Below, piece after piece: positions 1 through 10,017 of a stretch of 64,000 nucleotides of DNA (within the stretch, counting starts at the first letter, position 1; each line of letters starts with the position of its first letter). This stretch comes from Methylocaldum sp035627495. GTDB taxonomy: Bacteria > Pseudomonadota > Gammaproteobacteria > Methylococcales > Methylococcaceae. The notes under the pieces were generated by a model. The model did no database searches. It saw only the letters and a program-made list of their open reading frames with translations, and was not told the origin of the DNA. The stretch is from assembly GCF_035627495.1 (NCBI RefSeq), contig NZ_DASPLO010000175.1, positions 1-64,000 of the forward strand, given 5' to 3'. Both the position numbers and the translations under genes were made by a program.

Positions 1-393
1 GCGATGCGTCGCCGCACCGTTGCCTCGTCATGCGTCCCTGTCTTCTTCACTCTTGCCCCGCGGCGCCGAAACACCTGCGACAAAATGCCCCACTCCTTTA
101 GGGTGCGTTGCAGTCTATCACTCATTCATACCTTGTCAAGGCTATACGCATATATTCAGACGATGCGGCCGCTAAGGCCCGCGGGCCGCGCCAGGCCTTA
201 GCTGGAAGGCAGGAACGGGATACGTCGTTACCCGCTCGCGCTTATATAGCTAAGAGAAAAAATCAAGACGTGCGGCTAGGTCGTCACAGAGAGGTGAGCA
301 CTGCCCTTCGGAATAACGCAGCGCTCCGCGCGGCAGACAAATATCTGGCGCGCCTGGGTGTGGGGTAACAAATCCAGCCGCTTTTTTCTGATG
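1..393. other. intergenic stretch, no gene recognised
   Basis: Short open frames occur on the plus strand but none has a convincing ribosome binding site, a protein-like composition or a recognisable family. The stretch lies downstream of the 3' end of the acetate kinase gene. I see no strong intrinsic terminator for that gene here, only a short T-run near 380-387. Confidence 0.5.
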
Positions 394-1590
394 TTATTCG
401 GTTGAGACCACACCCCGGGCTTCGATCACTTCAGCAGACTGGCGGGCGATTTCCAGTTCCTCATCGGTGTACACAACCAGGATTTTTACCCGACTATTGG
501 CAGCTTGAAGTTCTGCCATTCCGCCCGGCTCTATCGTATTTTTCGGTATGTTGATCGTAATCCCGCAGGACTCTAGGCCCGAGCAAATTTTGTGGCGGAT
601 CGGGGCAGCATGCTCGCCGATACCTCCTGTAAAGACCAACGCGTCGACATGGCCTAGGACTGCCAAGTAGCTCCCAATGTATTTCTTGATCGCGTAACAA
701 TAGGCTTCAACGGCCAAACGAGCGTCTCCGTCGCCCGCTTCGGCGCACGCCAAAACCTCACGCATGTCATTCGCTCCTGCAAGCCCCTTGAGCCCGCTAT
801 TCGTGCTTAGAAGTCGCTCTAGCTCGCTCACCGAGTATTTGCCGGATTTCATTAAATAGAGCACGATGCCCGGATCAATGTCGCCACACCGAGTACCCAT
901 TATTAACCCGGCCAAAGGCGTCATACCCATTGATGTATCAACACTCCGGCCTTGCTTAATGGCTGCGGCACTCGCTCCATTACCAAGGTGCAACACGATG
1001 AAATTGCACGACTCCAGCGACCGCCCAAGATATGCCGCGGTACGTTTCGTTACATACGCAAAGGATGATCCATGAAATCCGTACCGGCGTATTCGATCAT
1101 CTCGATAAAATCCTTTCGGCAGCGCATAACGATATGCATAGGGCGGCATGGATTGGTGAAATGCCGTATCGAAAACCGCCACCTGAGGCACGCCGGGCCA
1201 GAGTTCACGGCAAACCTCTATTCCCAGTAGATTTGGCGGGTTATGTAAAGGCGCGAGGGGAATAGCGGCTCGAATGGCCTCTATGACCGCATCGTCCACG
1301 ACAACTGCGGAACTGAAAGCCTCACCACCGTGCACTACGCGGTGCCCGATACCGAAAAGCTCATTTGGTTCCTGCAGTTCGCCCGACTCCCTAAGCCTGT
1401 GCACCACTTCGGTGATGGCTTGCCGGTGGTTAGTGAATCCGCTCGCCCCATCAGCACCAACCGGAGAAGCAGGAGCCTCTCCGATTCGTTCAATAATGCC
1501 CGACACCAAGACACGTTCGTCACTCAAACCGAACAACCGATACTTTACGGACGAACTGCCGGAATTGAGGACTAAAAGCTTCCTCGACAT
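394..1590 (-). CDS. ackA: acetate kinase
   Basis: Acetate/propionate kinase of 398 residues, the usual family length. It catalyses acetyl-P + ADP to acetate + ATP in the cytoplasm. Visible family motifs are the N-terminal phosphate-binding NSGSSSVKY, HRVVHGG, PLAPLHNPP, FDTAFHQSMP, RYGFHGSS, HLGNGAS and GGIGEHA near the C-terminus. It lies 78 nt downstream of the phosphoketolase gene on the same strand, so the two are probably co-transcribed. The acetyl-P made by phosphoketolase is this enzyme's substrate. In methanotrophs this pair forms a known bypass from sugar phosphates to acetate with substrate-level ATP. No damaged motif was seen. Confidence 0.97.
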   Translation of the reverse strand: MSRKLLVLNSGSSSVKYRLFGLSDERVLVSGIIERIGEAPASPVGADGASGFTNHRQAITEVVHRLRESGELQEPNELFGIGHRVVHGGEAFSSAVVVDDAVIEAIRAAIPLAPLHNPPNLLGIEVCRELWPGVPQVAVFDTAFHQSMPPYAYRYALPKGFYRDDRIRRYGFHGSSFAYVTKRTAAYLGRSLESCNFIVLHLGNGASAAAIKQGRSVDTSMGMTPLAGLIMGTRCGDIDPGIVLYLMKSGKYSVSELERLLSTNSGLKGLAGANDMREVLACAEAGDGDARLAVEAYCYAIKKYIGSYLAVLGHVDALVFTGGIGEHAAPIRHKICSGLESCGITINIPKNTIEPGGMAELQAANSRVKILVVYTDEELEIARQSAEVIEARGVVSTE

Positions 1591-1668
1591 GACTTATGGG
1601 TTAAGCGCAAACATGCATCTTCGAAGCCTTCCCGGAGACTCGGGCAAAGCCGCATAACCTTCGGCTAC

Positions 1669-4047
1669 TCATTGCGGCCATTTCCAATTGGCAAACTCCG
1701 GCTTGTCCACGCCGTGCTCGTACGCGTAATTGCTGCATTCGATCTGCATATCCCGGAATTTTTCCTTGGCATGGGCTCCCGCGACCAATAACCCCGGCAC
1801 GCGGTTGATCACATCGATCGCCAGACTGAAACGGTCGACTTCGTTTTGAATGGCCAACTCCAGCGGGGTGTTGATATTTCCTTTTTCCTTGTACCCGCGA
1901 ACATGCAGGTTCTGGTGGTTTGCCCTACGGTAGGCAAGGCGATGAATCAGCCATGGATAGCCGTGAAAGTTGAAAATAATCGGCTTATCCAGGGTGAACA
2001 GACTATCGAAGTCGCGGTCGGACAGGCCATGGGGGTGCTCGCTCGGAGGCTGCAACTTGAACAAATCCACCACGTTGATGAAACGAATCTTCAAGTTCGG
2101 GAAATGCTCCCGCAAGAGCACAATAGCGGCAAGCGCTTCTTGTGTGGGTATATCGCCGCATCCGACCATGACCACGTCGGGCTCGTAACCTTGATCATTG
2201 CTCGCCCAATCCCAGATCCCGATGCCCTTGATGCAATGCTTTATGGCCGCGTCCATACCTAAATATTGCAGATGCTTCTGTTTGTCCGAGACAATTACGT
2301 TGACGGTATAGGTGCTTGTGAGGCAATGATCCGCCACACACAAGAGCGTGTTCACGTCCGGCGGCAGATAAATGCGAGTGACTTCCGGACTCTTGTTGAC
2401 TACGAGATCGAGAAATCCGGGATCCTGATGGGTGAAGCCATTATGATCTTGCCGCCAAACGGTAGATGTGATCAGAAGGTTTAGGGACGATACGGGGGCA
2501 CGCCATGATATATCGTTGGAGATGTCCAACCACTTTGCGAACTGGTTGAACATGGAGTCGATAACGTGAACGAAGGCTTCGTAGGTCGAAAAGAATCCGT
2601 GCCGCCCCGTCAGCAGATAACCTTCCAGCCAGCCTTCAAGCGTGTGCTCCGACAACATCTCCATGACGCGCCCATCTGGCGATAATTCGCCGCCATCGGC
2701 GTCTTCCGGCAAATAATCCGCCAGCCACATCTTCTTGCTGGCCTCATATACATCGTCCAGTTTGTTTGAAGTAGTCTCGTCCGGGCCAAATACCCGAAAG
2801 TTACTGGGATTCAGCGCCATAATGTCGCGCAAAAACCGCCCGAGGGCGCGAGTATTTTCCGACCTTTCGGCGCCGGGATTTAGTACCTCGACAGCATACT
2901 CGCGAAAATTGGGCATTCTTAGGGCTTTACGGAGCAAGCCGCCGTTAGCGTGGGGATTAGCGCTCATGCGCAGGCTCCCTTTGGGAGCCAAGGCTTTCAA
3001 TTCGGGAACAAGGCGGCCGTTAGCATCGAACAGTTTCTCCGGCTCATAACTTCGCATCCAATCTTCGAGCATCTCAAGATGTGCCGGATTTTGAGTTACC
3101 CCAGCGAGCGGCACCTGGTGCGAACGCCAAAAACCTTCTATCTTGTGGCCATCAGCCGTCTCAGGGCCGGTCCAACCCTTGGGGCTGCGCAGCACAATCA
3201 TGGGCCAGCGCGGCCGGATCGGCCTGCCATCACGGCGGGCCTCCTGCTGAATCCTGCGAATCTCGAGTACGCAATGCTCCAAAGTGGCAGCCATCGCTTG
3301 ATGCATGATCTCAGGATCACTGCCTTCGACAAAATAGGGTGTCCATCCATAACCCTCGAACAGCCGCTCCAGTTCCTCATGAGGAATACGCGCCAAGATA
3401 GTCGGATTATTAATCTTATATCCGTTGAGATGGAGGATCGGTAGCACGGCGCCGTCCCGGACGGGATTGAGGAATTTGTTGGAATGCCAAGACGTCGCCA
3501 AAGCGGCGGTTTCCGCCTCGCCGTCGCCGACGACTACGGCAACCAATAAGTCGGGATTGTCGAATGCCGCACCGAAGGCATGGGAAACGCTGTAGCCCAG
3601 CTCGCCCCCTTCATGGATCGAACCCGGCATTTCCGGCGTGCAATGACTACCGATGCCTCCAGGGAACGAAAACTCCCTGAACAAGAGACGCATGCCCTCT
3701 TCATCTTCATTCTTATTCGGATAGATCTTGGCATACGTGCCCTCAAGATAGATCGGCGCCAGCACACCCGGCGCGCCATGACCGGGGCCGGCGATAAAAA
3801 TCGCATTTAGATCGTATTTATTAATTAGCCTGTTGAGATGAACGTAGCTGAAACTTAATCCGGGACTGGAACCCCAATGGCCTAGCAGACGCTCCTTGAT
3901 ATGCTCCGGTTTCAATGGCTTTCTCAATAAGGGATTGTCCTTCAGGTAAATCATCCCGACCGCAAGGTAGTTGCACGCCCTCCAGTAGGCATCGAGCTTT
4001 TGCAGCTCATCGGTGCCCAGAGGGTTTTCTGCGATAAATGGCGCCAT
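1669..4047 (-). CDS. xfp: phosphoketolase (xylulose-5-P/fructose-6-P)
   Basis: 792-residue thiamine-diphosphate enzyme of the XFP family. It cleaves xylulose-5-P and/or fructose-6-P with phosphate to acetyl-P plus a shorter sugar phosphate. The N-terminal XFP domain carries GHWGSSPGLSF and the GPGHGAPG segment. The ThDP/Mg site GDGEAET lies near residue 175, and the middle and C-terminal transketolase-like domains follow without interruption. It is first in the minus-strand xfp-ackA operon. The upstream intergenic region is AT-rich and contains an imperfect inverted repeat that could be an operator. Substrate preference (X5P only or dual) cannot be read from the sequence. Confidence 0.97.
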   Translation of the reverse strand: MAPFIAENPLGTDELQKLDAYWRACNYLAVGMIYLKDNPLLRKPLKPEHIKERLLGHWGSSPGLSFSYVHLNRLINKYDLNAIFIAGPGHGAPGVLAPIYLEGTYAKIYPNKNEDEEGMRLLFREFSFPGGIGSHCTPEMPGSIHEGGELGYSVSHAFGAAFDNPDLLVAVVVGDGEAETAALATSWHSNKFLNPVRDGAVLPILHLNGYKINNPTILARIPHEELERLFEGYGWTPYFVEGSDPEIMHQAMAATLEHCVLEIRRIQQEARRDGRPIRPRWPMIVLRSPKGWTGPETADGHKIEGFWRSHQVPLAGVTQNPAHLEMLEDWMRSYEPEKLFDANGRLVPELKALAPKGSLRMSANPHANGGLLRKALRMPNFREYAVEVLNPGAERSENTRALGRFLRDIMALNPSNFRVFGPDETTSNKLDDVYEASKKMWLADYLPEDADGGELSPDGRVMEMLSEHTLEGWLEGYLLTGRHGFFSTYEAFVHVIDSMFNQFAKWLDISNDISWRAPVSSLNLLITSTVWRQDHNGFTHQDPGFLDLVVNKSPEVTRIYLPPDVNTLLCVADHCLTSTYTVNVIVSDKQKHLQYLGMDAAIKHCIKGIGIWDWASNDQGYEPDVVMVGCGDIPTQEALAAIVLLREHFPNLKIRFINVVDLFKLQPPSEHPHGLSDRDFDSLFTLDKPIIFNFHGYPWLIHRLAYRRANHQNLHVRGYKEKGNINTPLELAIQNEVDRFSLAIDVINRVPGLLVAGAHAKEKFRDMQIECSNYAYEHGVDKPEFANWKWPQ

Positions 4048-4387
4048 TAGGTTACCTCGATCTGCTTGTTAGCCGATGAACTTAAAATACAAGACCACAC
4101 AAATCCAAATTGGGCCTTCCCACGATTTGCTTTGCGCGTTTCCAAAATCAATAAAACGTTTTAATTTGACACGCTTAAATGACCAAAATTTGACTGCATT
4201 TAAACGCAGGACCATGCGAATGCCGAGACAGCTGTCCACGAATCCGAGGGGCTCTCTCTGCACGCGGCAAACTCAAGAGACTGCCGGGCACGGAGCGACT
4301 CGCATGAACAAAAGTAGACAAGATTTTGGCGTCTATTCAGACTCGCCATAAAATGGCGGCCTTCAAACATCTCCGGCATATCAACTT
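4048..4387. other. divergent promoter region xfp / flippase
   Basis: 340 bp between the divergently transcribed phosphoketolase and flippase genes. Its first half (about 4075-4210) is markedly AT-rich against its surroundings, as expected for a regulatory region. No small gene was recognised. An inverted repeat is listed separately. Confidence 0.5.
4172..4206. promoter_or_regulatory. inverted repeat, candidate operator of xfp-ackA
   Basis: CGCTTAAATG (4172-4181) and CATTTAAACG (4197-4206) form 10-bp arms with one mismatch around a 15-bp AT-rich centre, about 125-160 bp upstream of the phosphoketolase start. The layout resembles a dimeric regulator site; the regulator is unknown. Confidence 0.3.
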
Positions 4388-5869
4388 TTGAACCCTCTCC
4401 GCAAGCTCGCCTCGCAAACCGCCATTTACGGCTTGAGCAGCATCATCGGCAGGTTTCTCAACTATCTGCTGGTACCGCTGTACACCTATACGTTTCCGGC
4501 GCAGGAATACGGCGTCGTTTCGGAGTTCTACGCCTATGCCGGTTTTTTCGCCGTACTGCTGATCTTCGGTCTGGAAACGGGCTATTTTCGCTTCAGCAAC
4601 CGGCAAGAACTCCGGTCAGACGCCGTGTACTCGACGGCGCTCGGCTTCCTGATCTTGGCGAATCTGGCGTTTGTCTCCGGAATAGTCGTATTTCGCGAGC
4701 CTCTCGCCTCGCTGCTCCGTTACCCGGAGCATCCGGAATATCTGGTGTGGTTCGGCGCGATCCTGGCACTCGACTCCATAGCCGCGCTGCCGTTTGCCAA
4801 ATTGCGCTCCGAAAACCGGGCCTGGCGATTTGCCGGCATCAAACTGATCGAAATCCTGCTCGCTATCGGACTCAATCTGTTCTTCCTGGTTTATTGCAAA
4901 AAGGCCGACGAGCTTTGGCCAAACTCGCTTGGCGCTCAATTGTATGACCCGGCTATCGGCGTCGGTTATATCTTTTTGGCCAATCTTGCGGCCAGCGCTT
5001 TCAAACTCTTGCTGCTCCTGCCTCAGTTTAGAAGCTTGCGGCTAGGACTCAATTCGCGTCTATTGAAAAGCTTGCTAGTTTATTCCCTGCCCATGGTGGT
5101 TATCGGCTTCGCGGGAATGGTCAACGAGATGCTCGACCGCGCCATTCTAAAGTTCATGCTGCCCTACGATCTTGCGACCAATTTGCGCATGCTGGGTATC
5201 TATGGCGCCTGTTACAAGCTGTCGATATTGATGTCTCTCTTCATACAGGCATTCCGCTATGCCGGCGAGCCTTTTTTCTTTGCCTATGCCGGGCGAGCGG
5301 ACGCAAAGCGCGCTTATGCCCTCGTCATGAAGTACTTCGTGATCTTCTGCGTGTTCATCTTTCTAGTGGTGACCTTGTACATCGACGTATTCAAGTACTT
5401 TGTCGGCGAGGAATACCGGGAAGGACTCGACGTCGTGCCCGTCCTGCTCTTGGCCAACCTGTTCCTCGGCATCTATGTGAACCTGTCCATCTGGTACAAA
5501 CTCACCGACCGAACCCTGACGGGCGCATGGGTATCGCTGATCGGCGCCGCACTGACCATCGCGTTGAATATTTGGTGGATCCCGATCATGGGCTATATGG
5601 GTTCCGCCTGGGCAACCCTGGCGTGTTATGCCGCGATGACCGTTATGTCGTACGCTCTGGGCCAATACTATTACCCGGTTCGTTACCCAATCGGAACGAT
5701 CACTGGCTATCTCCTACTGGGGCTTTTGCTGTACGGCGGACACAAGGAATTGGTGGAATCGTGTGGCTGGACGTCCTGGACGGTTGCTTCCGCCTTCCTT
5801 GCGCTTTACCTCCTGATTGTCGCCCTGGCGGATATGCGACCCTTGCTCAGGAAACGGCAGGTAGCATGA
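4388..5869 (+). CDS. oligosaccharide flippase (Wzx/MATE-like)
   Basis: 493-residue polytopic inner-membrane protein of the polysaccharide-biosynthesis flippase type (MOP superfamily). It would move lipid-linked saccharides across the membrane. Hydrophobic helices run through the whole length, with the typical N-terminal start LASQTAIYGLSSIIGRFLNYL. The start used is a TTG at 4388 just before that segment; no ATG suits better. No glycosyltransferase or polymerase gene adjoins it, so the saccharide is unknown. The next gene is convergent, ending 37 nt away. Confidence 0.85.
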   Translation: MNPLRKLASQTAIYGLSSIIGRFLNYLLVPLYTYTFPAQEYGVVSEFYAYAGFFAVLLIFGLETGYFRFSNRQELRSDAVYSTALGFLILANLAFVSGIVVFREPLASLLRYPEHPEYLVWFGAILALDSIAALPFAKLRSENRAWRFAGIKLIEILLAIGLNLFFLVYCKKADELWPNSLGAQLYDPAIGVGYIFLANLAASAFKLLLLLPQFRSLRLGLNSRLLKSLLVYSLPMVVIGFAGMVNEMLDRAILKFMLPYDLATNLRMLGIYGACYKLSILMSLFIQAFRYAGEPFFFAYAGRADAKRAYALVMKYFVIFCVFIFLVVTLYIDVFKYFVGEEYREGLDVVPVLLLANLFLGIYVNLSIWYKLTDRTLTGAWVSLIGAALTIALNIWWIPIMGYMGSAWATLACYAAMTVMSYALGQYYYPVRYPIGTITGYLLLGLLLYGGHKELVESCGWTSWTVASAFLALYLLIVALADMRPLLRKRQVA

Positions 5870-5905
5870 AACTCTTTCAAGCCAGTACTTTGAACATCGG
5901 GAAAA

Positions 5906-6658
5906 TCAGTATCGGTTATACGGCCCCGGCGCATGCCGGAGGTGCTGAGCCAGATAATCCGGGCGATGCATTGGGCCGACCAATATCAAGCCCGCCAAGA
6001 AACCGCCGATATGAGCCCAAAACGCCACACCGCCACCGGCCTCTTGCAGGGCGGGGAGTCCGGCTGCAATCTGGATAAAAAACCAATATCCCAGCATCGC
6101 GATAGCGGGCAAAGCCACGGTGGTCACGTAGAATCCAAGAAAAATCAGGGTAACCACCCTAGCTTTTGGATAGAGTCGGGCATACGCGCCCATAACACCC
6201 CCGATCGCACCGGACGCGCCCACCATGGGTATTGCCGCAGCCGGATCGGTGAAGATTTGAGCGGCGGCGGCTGCCAAACCGCACACTATATAAAAAATAA
6301 AGAACCGGATCGGCCCCATCGAGTCTTCGACATTGTCCCCGAATACCCAAAGAAACCAGAGGTTCCCGATGATGTGGAACCAGCCGCCATGAAGGAACAT
6401 ATGAGTAACCAAGGTCAGAACGGATGTACTTCCGTCCAGCTCGCAGCCTAGATTGTTTCCGAGGGGGATAACGGTTCCGACCGGCGCGAGGTCGAACAAC
6501 TCACCCGGAATCAATCCGTACATGCATAACGATCTCGCCAGCGGCTCGCCGCTCCCCATACCTTGAAGAAAAACCCAACTGGCGATATTCAGGCCGATTA
6601 TCACGAGCGTCGCCACAGGCCTCCTGACAATTGGATTTTCGTCTCGTAATGGGAACAT
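5906..6658 (-). CDS. rhomboid family intramembrane serine protease
   Basis: 250-residue membrane protein with about six helices. The catalytic serine motif GASG puts Ser at residue 149. The partner histidine is H216 in HIGGF, in the last helix, and HIIGN (H95, N99) forms the oxyanion-side motif. Both dyad residues are intact, so it is probably an active protease cleaving membrane substrates. It converges with the flippase gene and is separated from priA by about 130 bp. Substrates cannot be inferred from context. Confidence 0.93.
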   Translation of the reverse strand: MFPLRDENPIVRRPVATLVIIGLNIASWVFLQGMGSGEPLARSLCMYGLIPGELFDLAPVGTVIPLGNNLGCELDGSTSVLTLVTHMFLHGGWFHIIGNLWFLWVFGDNVEDSMGPIRFFIFYIVCGLAAAAAQIFTDPAAAIPMVGASGAIGGVMGAYARLYPKARVVTLIFLGFYVTTVALPAIAMLGYWFFIQIAAGLPALQEAGGGVAFWAHIGGFLAGLILVGPMHRPDYLAQHLRHAPGPYNRY

Positions 6659-6792
6659 AGCTTCCTCGCATGCTTGCTGAGTCTTATGCAGAAAAATCTT
6701 TAAGGCGGCTCGCGGCGATCACTTCTACTCTGATGCTAAGGTGAGCCCCGCTGGAAAAAAAGCCAAGGCCCCCATCAATGGGATCTTAGACG

Positions 6793-9006
6793 TCAATAAA
6801 GGTCAACGGGATCAATATCTATAGACCAACGGACCCGTTTGACTTCCTCAAGTTCCGAAACCATCGGCAGCAGCGTATTGATAAGACTATGCAGCGCATT
6901 GCGCTTAGAGGACTGAAACAGCAACTGATAACGCTGCCGCCCCGCTCGCCGCGCCATTGGCGCGGGAACCGGCCCTAACACCTGCAGACCGGGCGATGAT
7001 CGCTCGTGCGCGAGATTAGCCACACGATCCAGAAAGCGTAGCGGCGCCTCGGCGTCGGACGCCTCTGCCCGCCACAGGATCTGATAGGTGAAGGGAGGCA
7101 GATGAGCCGCCCGGCGCTCCTCCGAGCAGGCTTTCGCAAAACCGGAATAGCCGTCTCTAATCAATACCTGGAGCAACGGATGACCTGGGTGCCGAGTCTG
7201 CAGCACTACCGCGCCCATTCGCTCTTCGCGCCCGGCGCGACCCGCCACCTGGGTAATTAGCTGAGCCGTCCGTTCCCCGGAACGAAAGTCGGTGCTGTAC
7301 AGACCGGAATCCACGTCAGTGATCCCGACCAGAGTCACCCGCGGAAAATGATGGCCTTTGGCCAGCATCTGCGTGCCGATAAGAATATCCACCCGACCTT
7401 CATGAATATCGTTCAAAAGCGCTTCCAATTGCCCTTTGCGCCGCGTGCTGTCGCGGTCGATACGGGCAACGCGGGCGTCGGGAAACAACTCGGCCAAAAC
7501 TTTCTCCACACGCTCGGTCCCCAAGCCCAACGGGCGCAGATCCTCACAGCCGCAGCCGGTGCAAGAACTGGCTAAGGACTGTTCAAAACCGCAGTGATGA
7601 CAACGTAGACGCTCGTCACCGGCATGAACTACCAAGTTCGCATCGCAGCGCCGGCAGCGAGCCACCCATCCGCAGGCGTGACAAATCAAAGTCGGCGCGA
7701 AGCCGCGCCGATTGACGAACAGCAGCGCCTGCTCACCCCGACTCAATGTATCCGCGATGTAAGCGATCAGCGCCGGCGAAAGCCCTTCGCGCAAGCGCTG
7801 CGCTCGAATATCGAGCAATCGAAAGCTGGGCTGGACCGCTCCGCCGGCCCGGTGAAGAAGCTGCAAATGGCGATAACGCCCCTGCCACACATTGCAGAGA
7901 CTTTCCAAGGACGGCGTGGCTGATCCCAGCAAAATGGGAATATTGAGCAGGCGAGCTCGCATGACCGCCACATCTCGCGCCGAGAAGCGAAATCCATCCT
8001 GCTGCTTGAACGAAGTATCGTGCTCCTCATCCAGAATAATCATCCCCGGGGACTTCATCGGCGTGAACACGGCGGAACGAGTGCCGAGCAGGATACCCAC
8101 CTCCCCTCGCTGCATTCGCAGCCAGGAACGGCAACGCTCGGTCTCGGTAAGACCGGAGTGGAATATCGCGACCGGAACCGAAAAGCGCGTACGAAAGCGG
8201 GCTTCCAGCTGAGGCGTCAGATTGATCTCCGGCAGCAAAATCATGATCTGCTTGCCGCGCTCCAGAACCTCCTGCGTCAATTGCAAGTAGACTTCGGTCT
8301 TACCGCTGCCGGTGACGCCTTCCAGCAGGAAAGCGCTGTAGGCGTCCATGGCTTCCCGCACGGTGGCTATGGCATGCTGCTGCCCCTCGTTGAGTTCGAA
8401 AGGAGGAGATTCAAATAAATGGCGAGCGGGTACTTGGGCTTCCTGACTCTGGCACCAGCACGCCATACCTTTACGAATCAGACCGTCGGCGGCGCCACGC
8501 CAATCCCAATCCAATCCGCTCAGAACCCCGTAAGGAACGCCGTCCGGGTGCTCGCGGAGCAATCCGATCAATGCCGTTTGGCGAGGGGCTCTTTTGCACG
8601 ATTGCTCCGCAACGGTATTGTCCTCCTCGGTCAGGCGCAAACGCCGTTCTCCCGCGAGCTCAGCTGCACTGCCCTTGCGTAAGAGGACGGTCAGAGCCGC
8701 TGACACGACCTCGCCAATCGGATAGTGGTAATACTGACTCGCCCACCGCAGCAATCGAAGATCGTCCGGAGACAGCAATGGAGCGCTGTCGAGTATCGCT
8801 AAAGCCTCCTTCAAACGTCCATGGTCCACCACCGATTCCTCTGAGATTTCCAGCAGAATACCGATCTTCCGACGACGGCCGAAAGGAACTTCAATGCGGA
8901 CGCCGCACGTCAAATCCTGCAAATTGGTGTTTGGAGGCGGGAGATAGTCGAACAGCCGCCGCAAGGGAACCGAAACGGCGATCTTTAGAATCTTCGGCAT
9001 ATTCAC
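6793..9006 (-). CDS. priA: primosomal protein N' (PriA helicase)
   Basis: 737-residue replication-restart helicase that loads the replisome at collapsed forks. The N-terminal 3'-DNA-binding domain covers about residues 1-110. Walker A GVTGSGKTE is near residue 232 and the DEEH box near 328. An eight-cysteine zinc cluster (CHACG, CRRC, CHHCG, CTGCGC) inserted in the helicase core covers about 445-490. The C-terminal helicase motifs include TQMLAKGHHFP. Length is typical. A palindromic pair of DnaA boxes lies 70-92 bp upstream of the start codon and may link expression to replication. Confidence 0.97.
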   Translation of the reverse strand: MNMPKILKIAVSVPLRRLFDYLPPPNTNLQDLTCGVRIEVPFGRRRKIGILLEISEESVVDHGRLKEALAILDSAPLLSPDDLRLLRWASQYYHYPIGEVVSAALTVLLRKGSAAELAGERRLRLTEEDNTVAEQSCKRAPRQTALIGLLREHPDGVPYGVLSGLDWDWRGAADGLIRKGMACWCQSQEAQVPARHLFESPPFELNEGQQHAIATVREAMDAYSAFLLEGVTGSGKTEVYLQLTQEVLERGKQIMILLPEINLTPQLEARFRTRFSVPVAIFHSGLTETERCRSWLRMQRGEVGILLGTRSAVFTPMKSPGMIILDEEHDTSFKQQDGFRFSARDVAVMRARLLNIPILLGSATPSLESLCNVWQGRYRHLQLLHRAGGAVQPSFRLLDIRAQRLREGLSPALIAYIADTLSRGEQALLFVNRRGFAPTLICHACGWVARCRRCDANLVVHAGDERLRCHHCGFEQSLASSCTGCGCEDLRPLGLGTERVEKVLAELFPDARVARIDRDSTRRKGQLEALLNDIHEGRVDILIGTQMLAKGHHFPRVTLVGITDVDSGLYSTDFRSGERTAQLITQVAGRAGREERMGAVVLQTRHPGHPLLQVLIRDGYSGFAKACSEERRAAHLPPFTYQILWRAEASDAEAPLRFLDRVANLAHERSSPGLQVLGPVPAPMARRAGRQRYQLLFQSSKRNALHSLINTLLPMVSELEEVKRVRWSIDIDPVDLY

Positions 9007-9075
9007 CTAATCGGCACATAACCCGGGTAAAATCGGGAAAACCGCACCAGGCCTCACGGTGCCAGCAACGTTTGC

Positions 9076-9098
9076 TTATCCACAGTTTCTGTGGATAA
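9076..9098. promoter_or_regulatory. palindromic pair of DnaA boxes
   Basis: TTATCCACAG (9076-9085) and CTGTGGATAA (9089-9098) are exact inverted copies separated by TTT. Each contains the perfect DnaA consensus TTATCCACA. A further TTTGTGG follows at 9101-9107. The site lies between priA and the HNH gene and is followed by AT-rich DNA. It may be a DnaA-regulated priA promoter or a DnaA-titration site. Confidence 0.6.
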
Positions 9099-9367
9099 CT
9101 TTGTGGAATAGGTGTCGGGATGTTGCCGAAAAATGCATGAGAACTAGGGTTTCATCAAATTGTAAAAATTTTGGCCAAAACTTACTTTTATATTTTTATC
9201 AATGACTTAACGAACCCAGAAGATACTAAATTCTGGCAGCACCGATCCAAATTTCTCCTTGACAAACAAATTGAATACACTGTGCATAAGTTGACTGACG
9301 ACACTATCCGGAATCAATCGTTTAACCATTTTGCAATGAAAGACAGCAATCGACCAATGGAGGAGCT
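9099..9367. other. AT-rich intergenic segment
   Basis: About 270 bp of DNA clearly richer in A+T than the flanking genes, directly beside the DnaA-box palindrome. A TTG-initiated frame of 86 codons begins at 9171 and overlaps the HNH gene start. It resembles no family I know and has no clear ribosome binding site, so I do not call it a gene. Confidence 0.45.
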
Positions 9368-9958
9368 ATGGAGATTCATCATTTACAGGTGTTACGTACC
9401 GATGCCTCTGGCATGCCGCTGGAATGGATAGGCTACCAAGAGGCGGCAAAGCTTTATCATCTAGACCAAGTGGCCTATAGCTGCGGTACCCACCTGTATA
9501 CGCTGCGCGGCGGAATCAATGCCAAGACGGGTCGCCGCAGCCTGATCGAAGTCAATTCGATTATCGCCACGCTTCACCATCACAATCACGGCCATGGCAT
9601 TGACCCCAATTACGTTCCGCCCCTAAGCAATCCCGCCCTGTTCCGCCGCGACAATAACCTTTGTCTCTACTGCGGCCATCGATTCCACCATAGCGATCTT
9701 TCCCGCGACCACATTACTCCGATCAGCGTCGGAGGAGCCGACACCTGGAACAATGTTGTAACCGCTTGCAAGCGCTGCAACAACCACAAAGCCGGACGGA
9801 CCCCGGAGCAAGCCGGCATGCAACTCCTCGCCATCCCGTTCGCCCCGACCCATGCCGAATATGTCTACCTGCAGGGACGCCGGGTGCTAACCGATCAAAT
9901 GGAATTCCTGAAAGCGCACTTTCCCCGCAAAAGCCCTTTGCATCAGCGCTTGAGTTAG
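9368..9958 (+). CDS. HNH endonuclease domain protein
   Basis: 196-residue protein with a C-terminal HNH nuclease module. A first zinc-binding CLYCG is followed by the RDHITPISVGG segment (DH of the HNH motif), WNNVVTACKRCN, and the final NHKAGR. The N-terminal part (LRTDASGMPLEWIGYQEAA) is a conserved region of this proteobacterial family with no assigned role. A GGAGGAG sequence lies immediately before the ATG; spacing is short. The gene stands alone, so it is not evidently part of a restriction system. Its role could be DNA repair or processing and cannot be settled from sequence. Confidence 0.9.
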   Translation: MEIHHLQVLRTDASGMPLEWIGYQEAAKLYHLDQVAYSCGTHLYTLRGGINAKTGRRSLIEVNSIIATLHHHNHGHGIDPNYVPPLSNPALFRRDNNLCLYCGHRFHHSDLSRDHITPISVGGADTWNNVVTACKRCNNHKAGRTPEQAGMQLLAIPFAPTHAEYVYLQGRRVLTDQMEFLKAHFPRKSPLHQRLS

Positions 9959-10017
9959 CGCCTCAGGAGCCGTTAGACGGCCTGGGACGTCCGACAGGAT
10001 GCAAGCACATTTTTGGC

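Noticed and set aside
9171..9431. 86-codon TTG frame in AT-rich DNA before the HNH gene
   Set aside because: No ribosome binding site, no family resemblance, and it overlaps the HNH start; stop codons are merely rare by chance in that frame.
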